From positions 1,873,001 to 1,937,000 of the forward strand of contig NZ_CP060204.1 of assembly GCF_014250475.1 (NCBI RefSeq): a stretch of DNA of 64,000 bases, given 5' to 3'. Below are positions 1 to 8,705 of the stretch, piece after piece. Position numbers and translations under genes: made by a program. Position 1 is the stretch's first letter. Every line of letters starts with the position of its first letter. The notes below the pieces were generated by a model that saw only the letters and a program-made list of their open reading frames with translations, did no database searches and was not told the DNA's origin. This DNA is from Selenomonas timonae. GTDB taxonomy: Bacteria > Bacillota > Negativicutes > Selenomonadales > Selenomonadaceae.

Positions 1-5
1 AGCAG

Positions 6-1094
6 ATGACACGCGAAGAGGCTCTGGAGAATGCACTCAAGCAAATTGAGAAAACGCATGGCAAAGGCGCGATCATGCGTCTCGGCGAAGCAAAGGCGAA
101 TATGAATATCGATGTCATATCGACCGGTATTCTGCCGCTGGACATTGCACTTGGCGTCGGCGGCATCCCGCGCGGACGTATCATCGAGGTGTACGGTCCC
201 GAGTCCTCCGGAAAGACAACCGTCACCCTCCATATGATTGCTGAGGCACAGAAGGCAGGAGGGCTTGCCGCGTTCATCGACGCCGAACACGCCCTTGACC
301 CCGAGTATGCGCGCAAATTGGGCGTCAATACGGAGGATCTTCTGATCTCTCAGCCGGACACAGGGGAACAGGCTCTTGAGATTGTGGATGCGCTTGTACG
401 CAGCGGTGCCATTGACATCATCGTCGTTGACTCCGTTGCTGCGCTGGTGCCAAAATCCGAGATTGAGGGGGACATGGGCTCCTCCGTTGTTGGAATGCAG
501 GCGCGTCTTATGAGTCAGGCAATGCGCAAACTCACGGGTATCATCAGCAAGACGCGCACGGTCGCAATCTTCATTAATCAGCTGCGCGAGAAAATTGGCG
601 TATCCTACGGCAATCCCGAGACGACGACGGGCGGTCGGGCTCTCAAATTCTATGCCTCCGTGCGCATTGATGTGCGACGTGCAGACTCCATTAAGCAGGG
701 GACGGAATCCCTCGGCAACCGCACACGCGCGAAGATTGTCAAGAACAAGGTTGCACCGCCGTTCAAGACGGCAGAATTTGACATCATTTACGGTGAAGGT
801 GTCTCGCGCCTGGGCAGCATCATCGACATGGGCGTCGAGCTGGACATCGTGAACAAGAGCGGTGCATGGTATGCCTATGAGGGGGAGCGCCTCGGTCAGG
901 GCAAGGAAAATGCAAAGGCGACCTTAGAGGAAAAGCCGGAGCTGATTGCCGAAATCGAGGAGAAGATTCGCACGAAAATTCTCGTAGAGGGAGCTGCGTC
1001 AAAAAAGAAAGGTTCGAAAAAAACTTCTGCAGATACGGATCAAGATGCAACGGATATTCCTGAGGAAGAGGCAATGCCGGAGATGGATGAATGA
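6..1094 (+). CDS. recA: Recombinase RecA
   Basis: ATP-dependent recombinase that coats single-stranded DNA, searches for homology and triggers LexA cleavage in the SOS response. The 362 residues carry Walker [10 protein letters not shown] at 64-72, a Walker B strand ending IIVVDS near 138-143, the DNA-binding motif [13 protein letters not shown], and a basic then acidic C-tail. Length fits the family. The ATG at 6 gives the usual N-terminus (ALKQIEK near residue 10), but only five bases precede it, so the ribosome site is outside the window and a slightly longer start cannot be ruled out. It overlaps recX by four bases (ATGA), which implies translational coupling. Confidence 0.97.
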   Translation: MTREEALENALKQIEKTHGKGAIMRLGEAKANMNIDVISTGILPLDIALGVGGIPRGRIIEVYGPESSGKTTVTLHMIAEAQKAGGLAAFIDAEHALDPEYARKLGVNTEDLLISQPDTGEQALEIVDALVRSGAIDIIVVDSVAALVPKSEIEGDMGSSVVGMQARLMSQAMRKLTGIISKTRTVAIFINQLREKIGVSYGNPETTTGGRALKFYASVRIDVRRADSIKQGTESLGNRTRAKIVKNKVAPPFKTAEFDIIYGEGVSRLGSIIDMGVELDIVNKSGAWYAYEGERLGQGKENAKATLEEKPELIAEIEEKIRTKILVEGAASKKKGSKKTSADTDQDATDIPEEEAMPEMDE

Positions 1095-1582
1095 ATGGCA
1101 CGGGCGACGCGCCGAAGAAACGTGGTCGAAAATCGCAGGCAAAGACCGCACTTGTGACTGCTGTTGACTATCTTGCGCGGCAGGCACATAGCGAAAAGAA
1201 ACTGCGTGAGAAGCTCGAGCGCAAGGGTTTTCCGGAGGAGGAGATCGATGCTGCCATCGCACGCCTGATCGAACGCGGCTATCTGGACGATTCGGATCTC
1301 TGCGCGCAGCAGTTCATGTACCTCTACAACGAGAAACGAAACTCTGTCCGACAGATCTGTGCAAAGCTGATCCAGCGTGGATTCAATCATGACCTCGTAT
1401 GGAGTGTTGTGCCGGAGGATACCTTCGAGCGGGAGATTGCCACAGCAGAGCGCGTACTTGCAATGAAGTATCAGCCGACGGACAATCGTCAAAAGATGAT
1501 GGCGAATCTCTATCAAAAGGGGTTCTCCGTCGATGCGGCACGTCATGCCGTGGAAAACTATACAGAGGGTGCAGAAGAATAA
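1091..1582 (+). CDS. recX: Regulatory protein RecX
   Basis: Small helical modulator of RecA that binds the RecA filament and limits its activity. The 163-residue product has the RecX three-helix repeats: [19 protein letters not shown], then [23 protein letters not shown], and a C-terminal repeat ending [15 protein letters not shown] basic N-terminal stretch ([10 protein letters not shown]) precedes the first repeat. The start codon overlaps the recA stop, the classical recA-recX pairing, so expression is presumably tied to recA. No oddities seen. Confidence 0.93.
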   Translation: MNGTGDAPKKRGRKSQAKTALVTAVDYLARQAHSEKKLREKLERKGFPEEEIDAAIARLIERGYLDDSDLCAQQFMYLYNEKRNSVRQICAKLIQRGFNHDLVWSVVPEDTFEREIATAERVLAMKYQPTDNRQKMMANLYQKGFSVDAARHAVENYTEGAEE

Positions 1583-1600
1583 AAGTAGGAAAGGACTTCC

Positions 1601-3160
1601 ATGATGAACAGACCCGATGCCGCCGAAATGATCTTAGTGCTCGATTTCGGAGGACAGTACAACCAGCTCATTGCGCGCCGTGTACGCGAGAACTCCGTAT
1701 ATTGTGAAGTACATCCACATACATTGTCATTGGATCGTATTCGTGAACTTGCACCGCGCGGCATTATTCTGACGGGCGGTCCGAACAGTGTCTACGGCGA
1801 GGATGCCGTTACTGCGCCAAACGAGCTCTTTTCGCTCGGGATTCCCGTCCTCGGCATCTGCTACGGCGCGCAGCTGATAGCGTATCTCTGCGGGGGACGC
1901 GTCGAAACTGCGCCAACAAGCGAGTACGGTAAAACGGAAGTAGACATCACGGACAAGAATTCACTTCTGTTTGACGGTATTCCTGCGAAAAACATCTGCT
2001 GGATGAGCCACACGGACTATATCAGCGAATTGCCCGCAGGATTTCATGCGACGGCAAGTACGCCCGTCTGTCCGATTGCAGCCATGGAGAACGCAGAGGA
2101 GAAGCTCTATGCCGTGCAATTCCATCCCGAAGTCATGCACACGGAAAACGGCACGGAGATTCTGCGCAACTTTGTCTATCATGTCTGCAAATGCACGGGT
2201 AAGTGGCGCATGGATTCCTTCGTCCAAAAGACGGTGGAGGAGCTGCATCAAAAGATCGGAACGGGGCGTGCGCTCTGTGCGCTCTCGGGCGGTGTGGACT
2301 CCTCCGTCGCCGCCGTCCTGCTTTCCAAGGCAATCGGCAGCCAGCTCACCTGCGTCTTTGTCGATCACGGTCTCCTGCGCAAGAACGAAGGGGATGAGGT
2401 CGAGGCGGTCTTTGGCAAATCCGGAACCTATGATGTCAACTTTGTACGTATCAATGCACGCGACCGCTTCTATGCAAAACTCAAGGGCATAACAGAGCCG
2501 GAGCAGAAACGCAAGATCATCGGGGAAGAATTCATCCGCGTCTTTGAGGAGGCAGCACGCGAGATCGGTGCAGTCGATTTCCTCGTGCAGGGAACGATCT
2601 ACCCCGATGTCATCGAAAGTGGTCTTGGAAAATCCGCTGTCATCAAATCGCATCACAACGTCGGAGGACTTCCCGATCACGTCGACTTCAAGGAGATCGT
2701 CGAGCCGCTCCGCCTCCTCTTTAAGGATGAAGTGCGTGCCGCAGGGCGTGAACTCGGCATTCCGGACTATCTCGTCGACCGTCAGCCCTTCCCTGGGCCG
2801 GGGCTCGGCATCCGCATCATCGGCGAAGTCACGGCGGAGAAGGTACACATTGTGCAGGAGGCAGACGCCATCTATCGCGAGGAAATTGCAAAAGCAGGCA
2901 TCCAAAAGAACCTCGGACAGTATTTCGCCGCACTCACGAATATGCGCTCCGTCGGCGTCATGGGAGACGGACGCACCTACGATTATGCCGTCGTTCTGCG
3001 CGCGGTCGAGACCAGCGACTTCATGACGGCAGAGGCGGCACAGCTCCCGTGGGACGTGCTGTCGAGGGTCACGACCCGCATTGTCAACGAAGTGCGCGGC
3101 GTGAATCGCGTTCTGTATGACTGCACGGCCAAACCGCCCAGCACGATCGAGCTCGAGTGA
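1601..3160 (+). CDS. guaA: GMP synthase (glutamine-hydrolysing)
   Basis: Converts XMP to GMP using ATP and glutamine, the last step of guanine nucleotide synthesis in the cytosol. The N-terminal class I glutamine amidotransferase domain shows the nucleophile in GICYGAQ (Cys87) and the His/Glu pair in QFHPEV (about 175-177). The synthetase domain has the PP-loop SGGVDSS at 229-235 and ends with the dimerisation domain and the typical KPPSTIELE tail. The 519 residues are full length. Start: ATGATG at 1601 behind a purine-rich AGGAAAGG. It sits 18 bases after recX, away from the purine operon at 13.4-19.6 kb. Confidence 0.97.
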   Translation: MMNRPDAAEMILVLDFGGQYNQLIARRVRENSVYCEVHPHTLSLDRIRELAPRGIILTGGPNSVYGEDAVTAPNELFSLGIPVLGICYGAQLIAYLCGGRVETAPTSEYGKTEVDITDKNSLLFDGIPAKNICWMSHTDYISELPAGFHATASTPVCPIAAMENAEEKLYAVQFHPEVMHTENGTEILRNFVYHVCKCTGKWRMDSFVQKTVEELHQKIGTGRALCALSGGVDSSVAAVLLSKAIGSQLTCVFVDHGLLRKNEGDEVEAVFGKSGTYDVNFVRINARDRFYAKLKGITEPEQKRKIIGEEFIRVFEEAAREIGAVDFLVQGTIYPDVIESGLGKSAVIKSHHNVGGLPDHVDFKEIVEPLRLLFKDEVRAAGRELGIPDYLVDRQPFPGPGLGIRIIGEVTAEKVHIVQEADAIYREEIAKAGIQKNLGQYFAALTNMRSVGVMGDGRTYDYAVVLRAVETSDFMTAEAAQLPWDVLSRVTTRIVNEVRGVNRVLYDCTAKPPSTIELE

Positions 3161-3190
3161 CGGAAGAGCTGACGGTTTCCTAAAGAAAAG

Positions 3191-3219
3191 TTGACAGCAA
3201 GTCATGAATATGCTATTAT
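3191..3219 (+). promoter_or_regulatory. Sigma-A type promoter of the rplU-prp-rpmA operon
   Basis: A perfect -35 TTGACA (3191-3196), a 17-base spacer and -10 TATTAT (3214-3219) lie 120 bases upstream of rplU. Transcription would begin near 3226 and run through the structured leader. Confidence 0.85.
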
Positions 3220-3225
3220 CCTCTA

Positions 3226-3338
3226 ACGTAGGCGTATAGCCTGTTTGGGCGTGAGCCCATCCCCAACCGCACGGCGAGGTCATGTAATCGGCATAGCCGA
3301 ACCACAGCCGGCGAGTAACCATATAGGGAGGTGTTTTC
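3226..3338 (+). ncRNA. Ribosomal protein L21 leader (structured 5' UTR)
   Basis: A 110-base untranslated leader between the promoter and rplU. It contains several compact hairpins: AGGC-gtat-AGCCT around 3230-3242, TGGGC-gtga-GCCCA at 3246-3259, and TCGGC-ata-GCCGA at 3288-3300, followed by the strong ribosome site GGGAGG just before the ATG. Position and architecture match the L21 leader family of Firmicutes, thought to give autogenous control by L21. I assign the family from context and fold. A covariance-model search would confirm it. Confidence 0.65.
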
Positions 3339-3650
3339 ATGTATGCAATCGTAAAGACGGGCGGCAAGCAGTACAAGGTCGCTGAGGGCGATACCATCTT
3401 CGTGGAGAAGCTCGAGGCGGGCGAGGGCGAGACCGTTGTTTTCGATCAGGTGCTGACTGTTGTGAATGACGCAGACGTCAAGGTCGGTCGTCCGATGGTG
3501 GACGGTGCGAAGGTGACGGGTAAGGTCATGGCACACGGCAAGGGCAAGAAGATTCTGATCTTCAAGTACAAGGCGAAGTCCAACTACCGCAAGCGTCAGG
3601 GTCATCGTCAGCCGTTCACGAAGGTCGTCATCGAGAAGATCGAGGCGTAA
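3339..3650 (+). CDS. rplU: 50S ribosomal protein L21
   Basis: Large-subunit ribosomal protein that binds 23S rRNA. The 103 residues begin [14 protein letters not shown], the family N-terminus, and include the near-universal K-F-K-Y-K and [11 protein letters not shown] signature toward the C-terminus. Full length. It is the first gene of rplU-prp-rpmA, has a strong GGGAGG ribosome site, and is probably autoregulated through the leader RNA upstream. Confidence 0.97.
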   Translation: MYAIVKTGGKQYKVAEGDTIFVEKLEAGEGETVVFDQVLTVVNDADVKVGRPMVDGAKVTGKVMAHGKGKKILIFKYKAKSNYRKRQGHRQPFTKVVIEKIEA

Positions 3651-3653
3651 TTT

Positions 3654-3971
3654 GTGATCTCGGTTGAAATCTTCACGAATGAAGACGGGAGGATCACGGG
3701 GTATACTGTTGCAGGGCACAGCGGCACAGCGAAGCGCGGGCAGGATATTGTCTGCGCCGGTGTATCGGCTCTGACCCAGTCGGCGCTTCTCGGAATCATG
3801 GAGCATCTGCATCGCACCGTCGATTATGACATTGCGAGCGGGAATCTCAAAATGCGGCTGAAAGAGCCGGACGATTCCACCGAGGCGATTCTGCGCACCA
3901 TGTATATGGGGCTTGCAGAAATTGAGAAGATCAGCCCGAAAGGTATTCGAATTCAGGAAGTAAAGGGGTGA
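3654..3971 (+). CDS. prp: Ribosomal-processing cysteine protease Prp (YsxB)
   Basis: Cysteine protease that removes the N-terminal extension of ribosomal protein L27 in Firmicutes and relatives. The 105-residue product has the catalytic His in AGHSG (His22) and the catalytic Cys in [12 protein letters not shown] (Cys34), both in the expected family spacing. The start is GTG, three bases after the rplU stop. It lies between L21 and its substrate L27, and the L27 here does carry a cleavable extension, so enzyme and substrate are both accounted for. Confidence 0.93.
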   Translation: MISVEIFTNEDGRITGYTVAGHSGTAKRGQDIVCAGVSALTQSALLGIMEHLHRTVDYDIASGNLKMRLKEPDDSTEAILRTMYMGLAEIEKISPKGIRIQEVKG

Positions 3972-3976
3972 ACAGA

Positions 3977-4270
3977 TTGTTCTCGTTTGATTTGCAGCTT
4001 TTTGCACATAAAAAGGGTGTCAGCTCGACACGCAATGGACGCGACAGCCATTCCAAGCGCCTCGGCGTAAAGGAGCAGGCAGGTACGCATGTGACTGCAG
4101 GCAGCATCATCGTTCGTCAGCGCGGCACGCATTTCCATCCGGGGCACAACGTTGGCATCGGCAAGGACGACACGATCTTTGCAAAGATCGACGGCAAGGT
4201 TGCCTTCGAGCGCAAGGGGCGTCATCAGCGCCAGATTAGTGTGTATCCGCTTGCGGAGGCCGCTGTTTAA
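3977..4270 (+). CDS. rpmA: 50S ribosomal protein L27 (precursor with cleavable N-extension)
   Basis: Large-subunit protein whose mature N-terminus reaches the peptidyl transferase centre. The precursor has a short hydrophobic leader FSFDLQLF followed by [15 protein letters not shown]. Cleavage by Prp after the final Phe would expose the conserved AHKKG. I prefer TTG at 3977 because the ribosome site AAGGGGTG (3963-3970) is six bases upstream. The GTG at 3968, giving a three-residue longer leader, lies inside that ribosome site. The end of prp overlaps this region. Confidence 0.95.
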   Translation: MFSFDLQLFAHKKGVSSTRNGRDSHSKRLGVKEQAGTHVTAGSIIVRQRGTHFHPGHNVGIGKDDTIFAKIDGKVAFERKGRHQRQISVYPLAEAAV

Positions 4271-4287
4271 TCTTGTTATATGTGGAT

Positions 4288-4318
4288 GCCTGTGCCCCTC
4301 CGGGTACAGGCTCTTTTA
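4288..4318 (+). terminator. Intrinsic terminator of the rplU-prp-rpmA operon
   Basis: A ten-base stem GCCTGTGCCC (4288-4297) pairs with GGGTACAGGC (4302-4311) across a four-base loop, with one wobble, and is followed by TCTTTTAG. It lies 17 bases after the rpmA stop. Confidence 0.75.
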
Positions 4319-4365
4319 GAAGCTGTTTTCACAAGTGAAATGCTACACTTGCGAAAGCAGCTTCT
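4318..4365 (+). repeat. Long imperfect hairpin in front of obgE
   Basis: Two 20-base arms (4318-4337 and 4346-4365) pair at all but one position, with one G-U, around an eight-base loop. The outer arms are AGAAGCTG and CAGCTTCT. No T-run follows, and the hairpin ends six bases before the obgE ribosome site AGGGGGA (4371-4377). It could be a small palindromic repeat or a translation-control element. Its role is unknown. Confidence 0.6.
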
Positions 4366-4380
4366 TATGTAGGGGGACGT

Positions 4381-5664
4381 ATGCAGTTCATTGACCGCGC
4401 ACAGATTACGGTGAAGGCAGGAGACGGCGGACACGGCAAGTCTGCCTTCCGTCACGAGAAATTCATGCCGAAGGGCGGTCCGTCGGGCGGAGACGGCGGG
4501 CGCGGGGGAGATGTCATCTTCCGCGCTGACCGCAATCTGAATACGCTTCTCTCGTTCCGTTTTCACCGCAAATTCATCGCGAAAAACGGCGAGAACGGCG
4601 AGCATAAGAACCAGTTCGGCAGGAATGCCCCGAACCTCTATGTCGATGTCCCGCCCGGTACGATTGTCACCGATGATGCGACGGGGGAGGTGCTTGCCGA
4701 TCTTACGGAGATCGGCGCAGAGGCGGTCATTGTGCGCGGGGGACGCGGGGGACGCGGCAATGCGAAGTTTGCAAATGCAGCGAACCGTGCCCCATCATTT
4801 GCCGAGTTCGGTGAGCCGGGCGAGAGCCGCAAGCTGCGTCTGGAACTCAAGCTCCTCGCAGATGTCGGTCTGGTCGGCTATCCGAGCGTCGGTAAGTCGA
4901 GCCTTGTCGCCTCCTGCTCTGCAGCACGTCCCGAGATTGCGGACTACCACTTTACGACGCTCACACCCGTTCTCGGCGTTGTCCAGACGGACTACGAGAA
5001 GAGCTTCGTCATGGCAGATATCCCCGGACTCATCGAGGGGGCTGCCGACGGCGTTGGTCTGGGGCATGATTTTCTGCGCCATGTCGAGCGCACACGTCTT
5101 ATCCTGCATATTGTGGATGCCTCAGCCATCGAGGGGCGCGATCCTGTCGAGGACTACTACAAGATCAATACGGAACTCGCGCGCTACAGTGAGAAGATTG
5201 CACGGCGCACACAAATTCTGGTAGCGAACAAGATTGACCTCCCCTCTGCGGAGGAGCATCTGCCGCGTCTGAAGGAGCTTGCTGAACGCGAGAGACTGGA
5301 ATTCTTTGCCATCTCAGCGGCGACCCGTGCAGGCGTGCAGGGGCTGATCGACCACGTCGGCGCATGGCTCGATGCCTATGTCCCGGAACCGGAGTCCGAG
5401 GAGGAGGAAGTCGCCGTCTTTGACCAGAATGCCGAGGATGACGAAAAGGTGACAATCTCGCGCAACGATGCGGGCGACTTTATCGTTTCCGGCAAGGCGA
5501 TTGAAAAACTCGTTGCCATGACGAATTTCAACAACGATGAAGCGGTACGGCGTTTCCAGTATATCTGGCGCCTCAAGGGGCTGGACGAAAAGCTGCGTGC
5601 ACGCGGCATCAAAGAAGGCATGACCGTACATATCGGAGATATGGCGTTCGACTATCAGGATTAG
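4381..5664 (+). CDS. obgE: GTPase ObgE/CgtA
   Basis: Essential GTPase linked to late 50S assembly and the stringent response. The order is a glycine-rich Obg domain (1-158, many GDGG/GGRGG turns), a G domain with P-loop GYPSVGKSS (166-174), G3 DIPG (213-216) and G4 NKID, and a C-terminal OCT domain (about 350-427). Full length at 427 residues. It follows rpmA, the conserved order in Firmicutes, but is separated from it by a terminator and a long hairpin, so it may have its own promoter or depend on read-through. Confidence 0.96.
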   Translation: MQFIDRAQITVKAGDGGHGKSAFRHEKFMPKGGPSGGDGGRGGDVIFRADRNLNTLLSFRFHRKFIAKNGENGEHKNQFGRNAPNLYVDVPPGTIVTDDATGEVLADLTEIGAEAVIVRGGRGGRGNAKFANAANRAPSFAEFGEPGESRKLRLELKLLADVGLVGYPSVGKSSLVASCSAARPEIADYHFTTLTPVLGVVQTDYEKSFVMADIPGLIEGAADGVGLGHDFLRHVERTRLILHIVDASAIEGRDPVEDYYKINTELARYSEKIARRTQILVANKIDLPSAEEHLPRLKELAERERLEFFAISAATRAGVQGLIDHVGAWLDAYVPEPESEEEEVAVFDQNAEDDEKVTISRNDAGDFIVSGKAIEKLVAMTNFNNDEAVRRFQYIWRLKGLDEKLRARGIKEGMTVHIGDMAFDYQD

Positions 5665-5677
5665 GGGAGGAAGACCT

Positions 5678-5977
5678 TTGCTGCGAAACTCTCTAACCAG
5701 TAAACAGATTCGTAAGCTGCGCTCGCTCGGCATGACGGAGGACGCTGTCGTCATGATCGGGAAAGATGGAGTGACACCTACAGTCGTTGCCTCCGCCCGC
5801 GAGGCGATCAAGAAGCGTGAGCTCATCAAGGTGCGCGTCCTGCAAAATGCACCAGACGATCCGGAGGATGCCATCACCGTTCTTGCAGAGCGAGCCGATG
5901 CGAATCTCGTTCAGGTGATCGGGCGGAACGGACTGCTCTTCCGTCGGAATTTTGACAAGCCCAGGATTGAGCTATGA
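5678..5977 (+). CDS. yhbY: YhbY family RNA-binding protein (CRM domain)
   Basis: Small CRM-domain protein associated with pre-50S ribosomal particles. The 99 residues show the family pattern LTSKQIRKLRSLGM near the start, the GKDGVTP segment, and a C-terminal VIGRNGLLFRRN loop containing the conserved G-x-x-G-like turn. The start is TTG at 5678, about eight bases after GGGGAGG. The stop overlaps proB by four bases, so obgE, yhbY and proB form one operon. Confidence 0.9.
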   Translation: MLRNSLTSKQIRKLRSLGMTEDAVVMIGKDGVTPTVVASAREAIKKRELIKVRVLQNAPDDPEDAITVLAERADANLVQVIGRNGLLFRRNFDKPRIEL

Positions 5978-7098
5978 GTACGCGCAATCAACTCCGCTCT
6001 GCAAAGCGCATCGTCGTCAAGGTAGGAACGAGCACGCTCACGCATCCATCGGGCGGCATGAATCTACATCGCATCGAGCATCTCGTGCGCGAACTCATCG
6101 ACGAAGCAAATCAAGGCAAGGATATCCTGCTCGTTTCCTCCGGTGCAATTGCAGCGGGGATGAATGCGCTTGGACTTGCCGAGCGTCCTGCGAGCGTCCC
6201 TGCGCGACAGGCACTTGCGGCAATCGGGCAAGGGGCACTCCTGCACATCTATGAGAAATTCTTTCACGAGTACGGGCGTACCATGGCACAGGTGCTCCTC
6301 ACGAAGGAGAATGCCGCACGTCATCATCAGTATATGAATTCACGCAACGCCCTCCTTGCGCTTCTCGGGATGAATGTCATTCCGGTCATCAACGAGAATG
6401 ACGCCGTAGCAGTCGATGAGATCAAGATTGGGGACAACGACAATCTGTCCGCCGTCGTTGCCGCACTCGTCGATGCCGATGTGCTGATTATCCTTTCTGA
6501 TATTGACGGCGTCTATACAGCGAACCCACGCACAGATCTATCTGCAAGGCTGATCTCGGAGATTCCGGAGATCACGCCCGAGATCGAGAGCATCGCAGGC
6601 GGGGCAGGCTCCGCACAGGGCACAGGAGGTATGCAGACGAAGATCGAGGCTGCAAAGATTGCCCAGAATGCCGGCGTGACGATGGTGATTACACGCGGTG
6701 ATGAGGACGGTATCGTTCGCAGTATCCTGCGCGGAGAAAAAGTCGGAACTCTCTTTCCGGCGCGTGAGGCACATCTCAGAACGCGCAAGAGCTGGCTCGC
6801 ATTCGGCCAGCGTCTAATGGGCGAAGTCTCCGTCGATGCGGGCTGTGTTTCCGCCATGCGGGGCGGTGCGAGCTTGCTTGCGGTCGGTGTGACCGACGTT
6901 TACGGTGAATTCTCAGAGGGAGACACCATACGCGTTCTCAGCCCCGATGGCCAGGAGATTGCACGTGGCATTGCGGCGTATGATGCCGCAGATATTGCGC
7001 GCCTGATGGGACATCAGACGGCAGATTTTCATGCGCTCGTCGCGGATGCAGCGCATGAGGAGATCATTCATCGAGATAATATGGTGCTGATGGTATAA
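5974..7098 (+). CDS. proB: Glutamate 5-kinase
   Basis: First enzyme of proline synthesis: phosphorylates glutamate to glutamyl-5-phosphate, normally feedback-inhibited by proline. The 374 residues comprise an amino-acid kinase domain (VVKVGTSTLTHPSGG near the start, NENDAVAVDEIKIGDND for the active site, GTGGMQTKIEAA) and a C-terminal PUA domain (about 285-374). Full length. Its TAA stop is part of the short duplication flanking the inserted element that now separates it from proA. Confidence 0.96.
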   Translation: MSTRNQLRSAKRIVVKVGTSTLTHPSGGMNLHRIEHLVRELIDEANQGKDILLVSSGAIAAGMNALGLAERPASVPARQALAAIGQGALLHIYEKFFHEYGRTMAQVLLTKENAARHHQYMNSRNALLALLGMNVIPVINENDAVAVDEIKIGDNDNLSAVVAALVDADVLIILSDIDGVYTANPRTDLSARLISEIPEITPEIESIAGGAGSAQGTGGMQTKIEAAKIAQNAGVTMVITRGDEDGIVRSILRGEKVGTLFPAREAHLRTRKSWLAFGQRLMGEVSVDAGCVSAMRGGASLLAVGVTDVYGEFSEGDTIRVLSPDGQEIARGIAAYDAADIARLMGHQTADFHALVADAAHEEIIHRDNMVLMV

Positions 7099-7099
7099 G

Positions 7100-7259
7100 G
7101 GAATCACTGATAAATTCAGTCTCGCCGACTTGGCGCATCTTTTTCGCCCTGCCATCGTCAACAAATCCTCCACAGAGCACCACTCTGGGTTCGGTTTGTT
7201 TCCTTGGCAGGACAAAAATCTGTTACCAATCCGGAGAACTTCATTTTATCAGTGATTCC
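7100..7259. mobile_element. MITE-like element inserted between proB and proA
   Basis: A 160-base non-coding element has perfect 15-base terminal inverted repeats: GGAATCACTGATAAA at 7100-7114 and its complement at 7245-7259. It is flanked by the direct repeat TAAG (7096-7099 and 7260-7263), possibly five bases TAAGG. Removing it with one repeat copy would join the proB stop straight to the proA ribosome site (TAAGGAG then ATG), so insertion between the two genes is well supported. An internal dyad, CCTGCCA (7148-7154) with TGGCAGG (7205-7211), lets the RNA fold back. No transposase is encoded, so it would need one in trans. Confidence 0.85.
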
Positions 7260-7274
7260 TAAGGAGTGTGGACG

Positions 7275-8546
7275 ATGATGGAGCAGGAGATTCACGCACA
7301 GGCAGAGGCGGCAAAGGCGGCATCCTATCGGCTTGCAGTGCTACGGACGGACGAGCGGAATGCGGCGCTCTCTGCGATGGCAGATGCACTGACCGCGCAC
7401 ACGGATGAGATTCTCCGTGAAAATGCAGCGGATGTCGCGGAGGCGGCCAGCGCGGGAACACGCGCGTCCTATCTGGATCGTCTGCGCCTTGATGAGGAGC
7501 GCGTTGCTGCTATGGCGGAGGGGCTTCGCCTGACGGCAGCTCTGCCCGACCCGCTTGGCAGAGAGGACTACTCGGTTCGCCGCCCCAATGGTCTTGAGAT
7601 CAGGCGTATGTGTGTCCCGCTCGGCGTCATTGGAATGATCTACGAGGCGCGACCAAATGTGACCGCCGACGCCATCGGTCTCTGCCTAAAGTCGGGCAAT
7701 GCAGTCCTGCTGCGCGGCGGCTCTGACGCACTCCGCTCCAATCGTGTGATTGCAGATACCCTTTCACATGCCGCATATGGTGCAGGCATCCCACAGGGGG
7801 CAATTCAGCTGCTTGCAATGAAGGATCGCGCCGCTGTCGACGTTATGACGCATCTGACGGGACTGCTCGATGTTATCATTCCGCGCGGCGGCGCGGGGCT
7901 CATCCGCCGTATCGTCGAGAGTAGCACGGTTCCCGTCATAGAGACAGGCGCGGGCGTCTGTCATATCTACGTAGACCGTGCGGCTGATACCGCGATGGCA
8001 CTCCGCATTGTGGAGAATGCGAAGGTCGCACGTCCCTCCGTCTGCAATGCGGCGGAAACGCTGCTCGTCCACGAAAGCATTGCAGCGGAGTTCCTGCCGC
8101 AGATGGCGACGCTCCTCTGTGCAGACGGCGTGGAACTGCGCGGATGTGCTAATACCTGCCGCATCCTGCCGAACATCGCTGCGGCAACGGAGGAGGATTG
8201 GTCAACCGAGTACGGGGATCTCATCCTGTCCATCCGCATCGTGGAGGATCTCGATGCAGCTGTCACGCATATCAATCGCTATAATACGGGGCACTCCGAA
8301 ACGATTGTCACGAACGACATACGGGCGGCACATGACTTTCAGCAGAGAGTGGATGCCTCGACCGTCTATGTCAATGCCTCGACACGATTTACGGACGGCT
8401 TCGAGTTCGGCTTTGGCGCAGAAATCGGCATCAGTACGCAAAAGCTCCATGTACGCGGTCCGATGGGGCTGGATGCCCTGACCAGCACGAAGTATCTCGT
8501 CTATGGGGAGGGGCAGATCCGCGGGAGTGTCCCCGCGAAAAAATGA
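7275..8546 (+). CDS. proA: Glutamate-5-semialdehyde dehydrogenase (gamma-glutamyl phosphate reductase)
   Basis: Second enzyme of proline synthesis: NADPH reduction of glutamyl-5-phosphate. The aldehyde-dehydrogenase fold is full length (about 423 residues) with the catalytic Cys in ARPSVCNAAET, the cofactor region LKSGNAVLLRGGSDA, and the C-terminal GFGAEIGISTQKLHVRGPMG signature. The start is taken as ATG 7275, eight bases after AAGGAG (7261-7266). GTG 7266 would overlap that ribosome site. The ribosome site is supplied by the right-hand target duplication of the upstream element. Confidence 0.96.
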   Translation: MMEQEIHAQAEAAKAASYRLAVLRTDERNAALSAMADALTAHTDEILRENAADVAEAASAGTRASYLDRLRLDEERVAAMAEGLRLTAALPDPLGREDYSVRRPNGLEIRRMCVPLGVIGMIYEARPNVTADAIGLCLKSGNAVLLRGGSDALRSNRVIADTLSHAAYGAGIPQGAIQLLAMKDRAAVDVMTHLTGLLDVIIPRGGAGLIRRIVESSTVPVIETGAGVCHIYVDRAADTAMALRIVENAKVARPSVCNAAETLLVHESIAAEFLPQMATLLCADGVELRGCANTCRILPNIAAATEEDWSTEYGDLILSIRIVEDLDAAVTHINRYNTGHSETIVTNDIRAAHDFQQRVDASTVYVNASTRFTDGFEFGFGAEIGISTQKLHVRGPMGLDALTSTKYLVYGEGQIRGSVPAKK

Positions 8547-8550
8547 GCGC

Positions 8551-8700
8551 ATGCGACACCTGAATGCTTATCTGCGTACGATCAGGCAATATGCAACGTC
8601 GCCAAAAGGGCGTCACGATATACTTGACTATCTGTATGCAGGCGTTATATTTATATTGACGACTGTACTCATAATGCTATTTCTGCGGATCGTGAGGTGA
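8551..8700 (+). CDS. Small single-span membrane protein, unknown function
   Basis: A 49-residue product with a basic, hydrophilic N-terminal half (MRHLNAYLRTIRQYATSPKGR) and one strongly hydrophobic helix near the C-terminus (YAGVIFILTTVLIMLFL). It starts four bases after the proA stop and its stop overlaps the nadD ribosome site, so it is placed as a real link in the operon. The ribosome site is weak, and I recognise no family. It could be a small regulator or chaperone of a membrane protein. Coding status rests on position and hydrophobicity only. Confidence 0.55.
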   Translation: MRHLNAYLRTIRQYATSPKGRHDILDYLYAGVIFILTTVLIMLFLRIVR

Positions 8701-8705
8701 GTGCG

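Noticed and set aside
1961-3397. A 478-codon open frame on the minus strand over guaA
   Set aside because: It lies antisense to the intact, conserved guaA and matches no family; high-G+C codon use commonly opens such frames.
6913-7215. A 100-codon minus-strand frame covering part of the element after proB
   Set aside because: It runs from the MITE-like element into antisense proB. It is better explained as non-coding repeat DNA, though copies may be annotated as hypothetical proteins.
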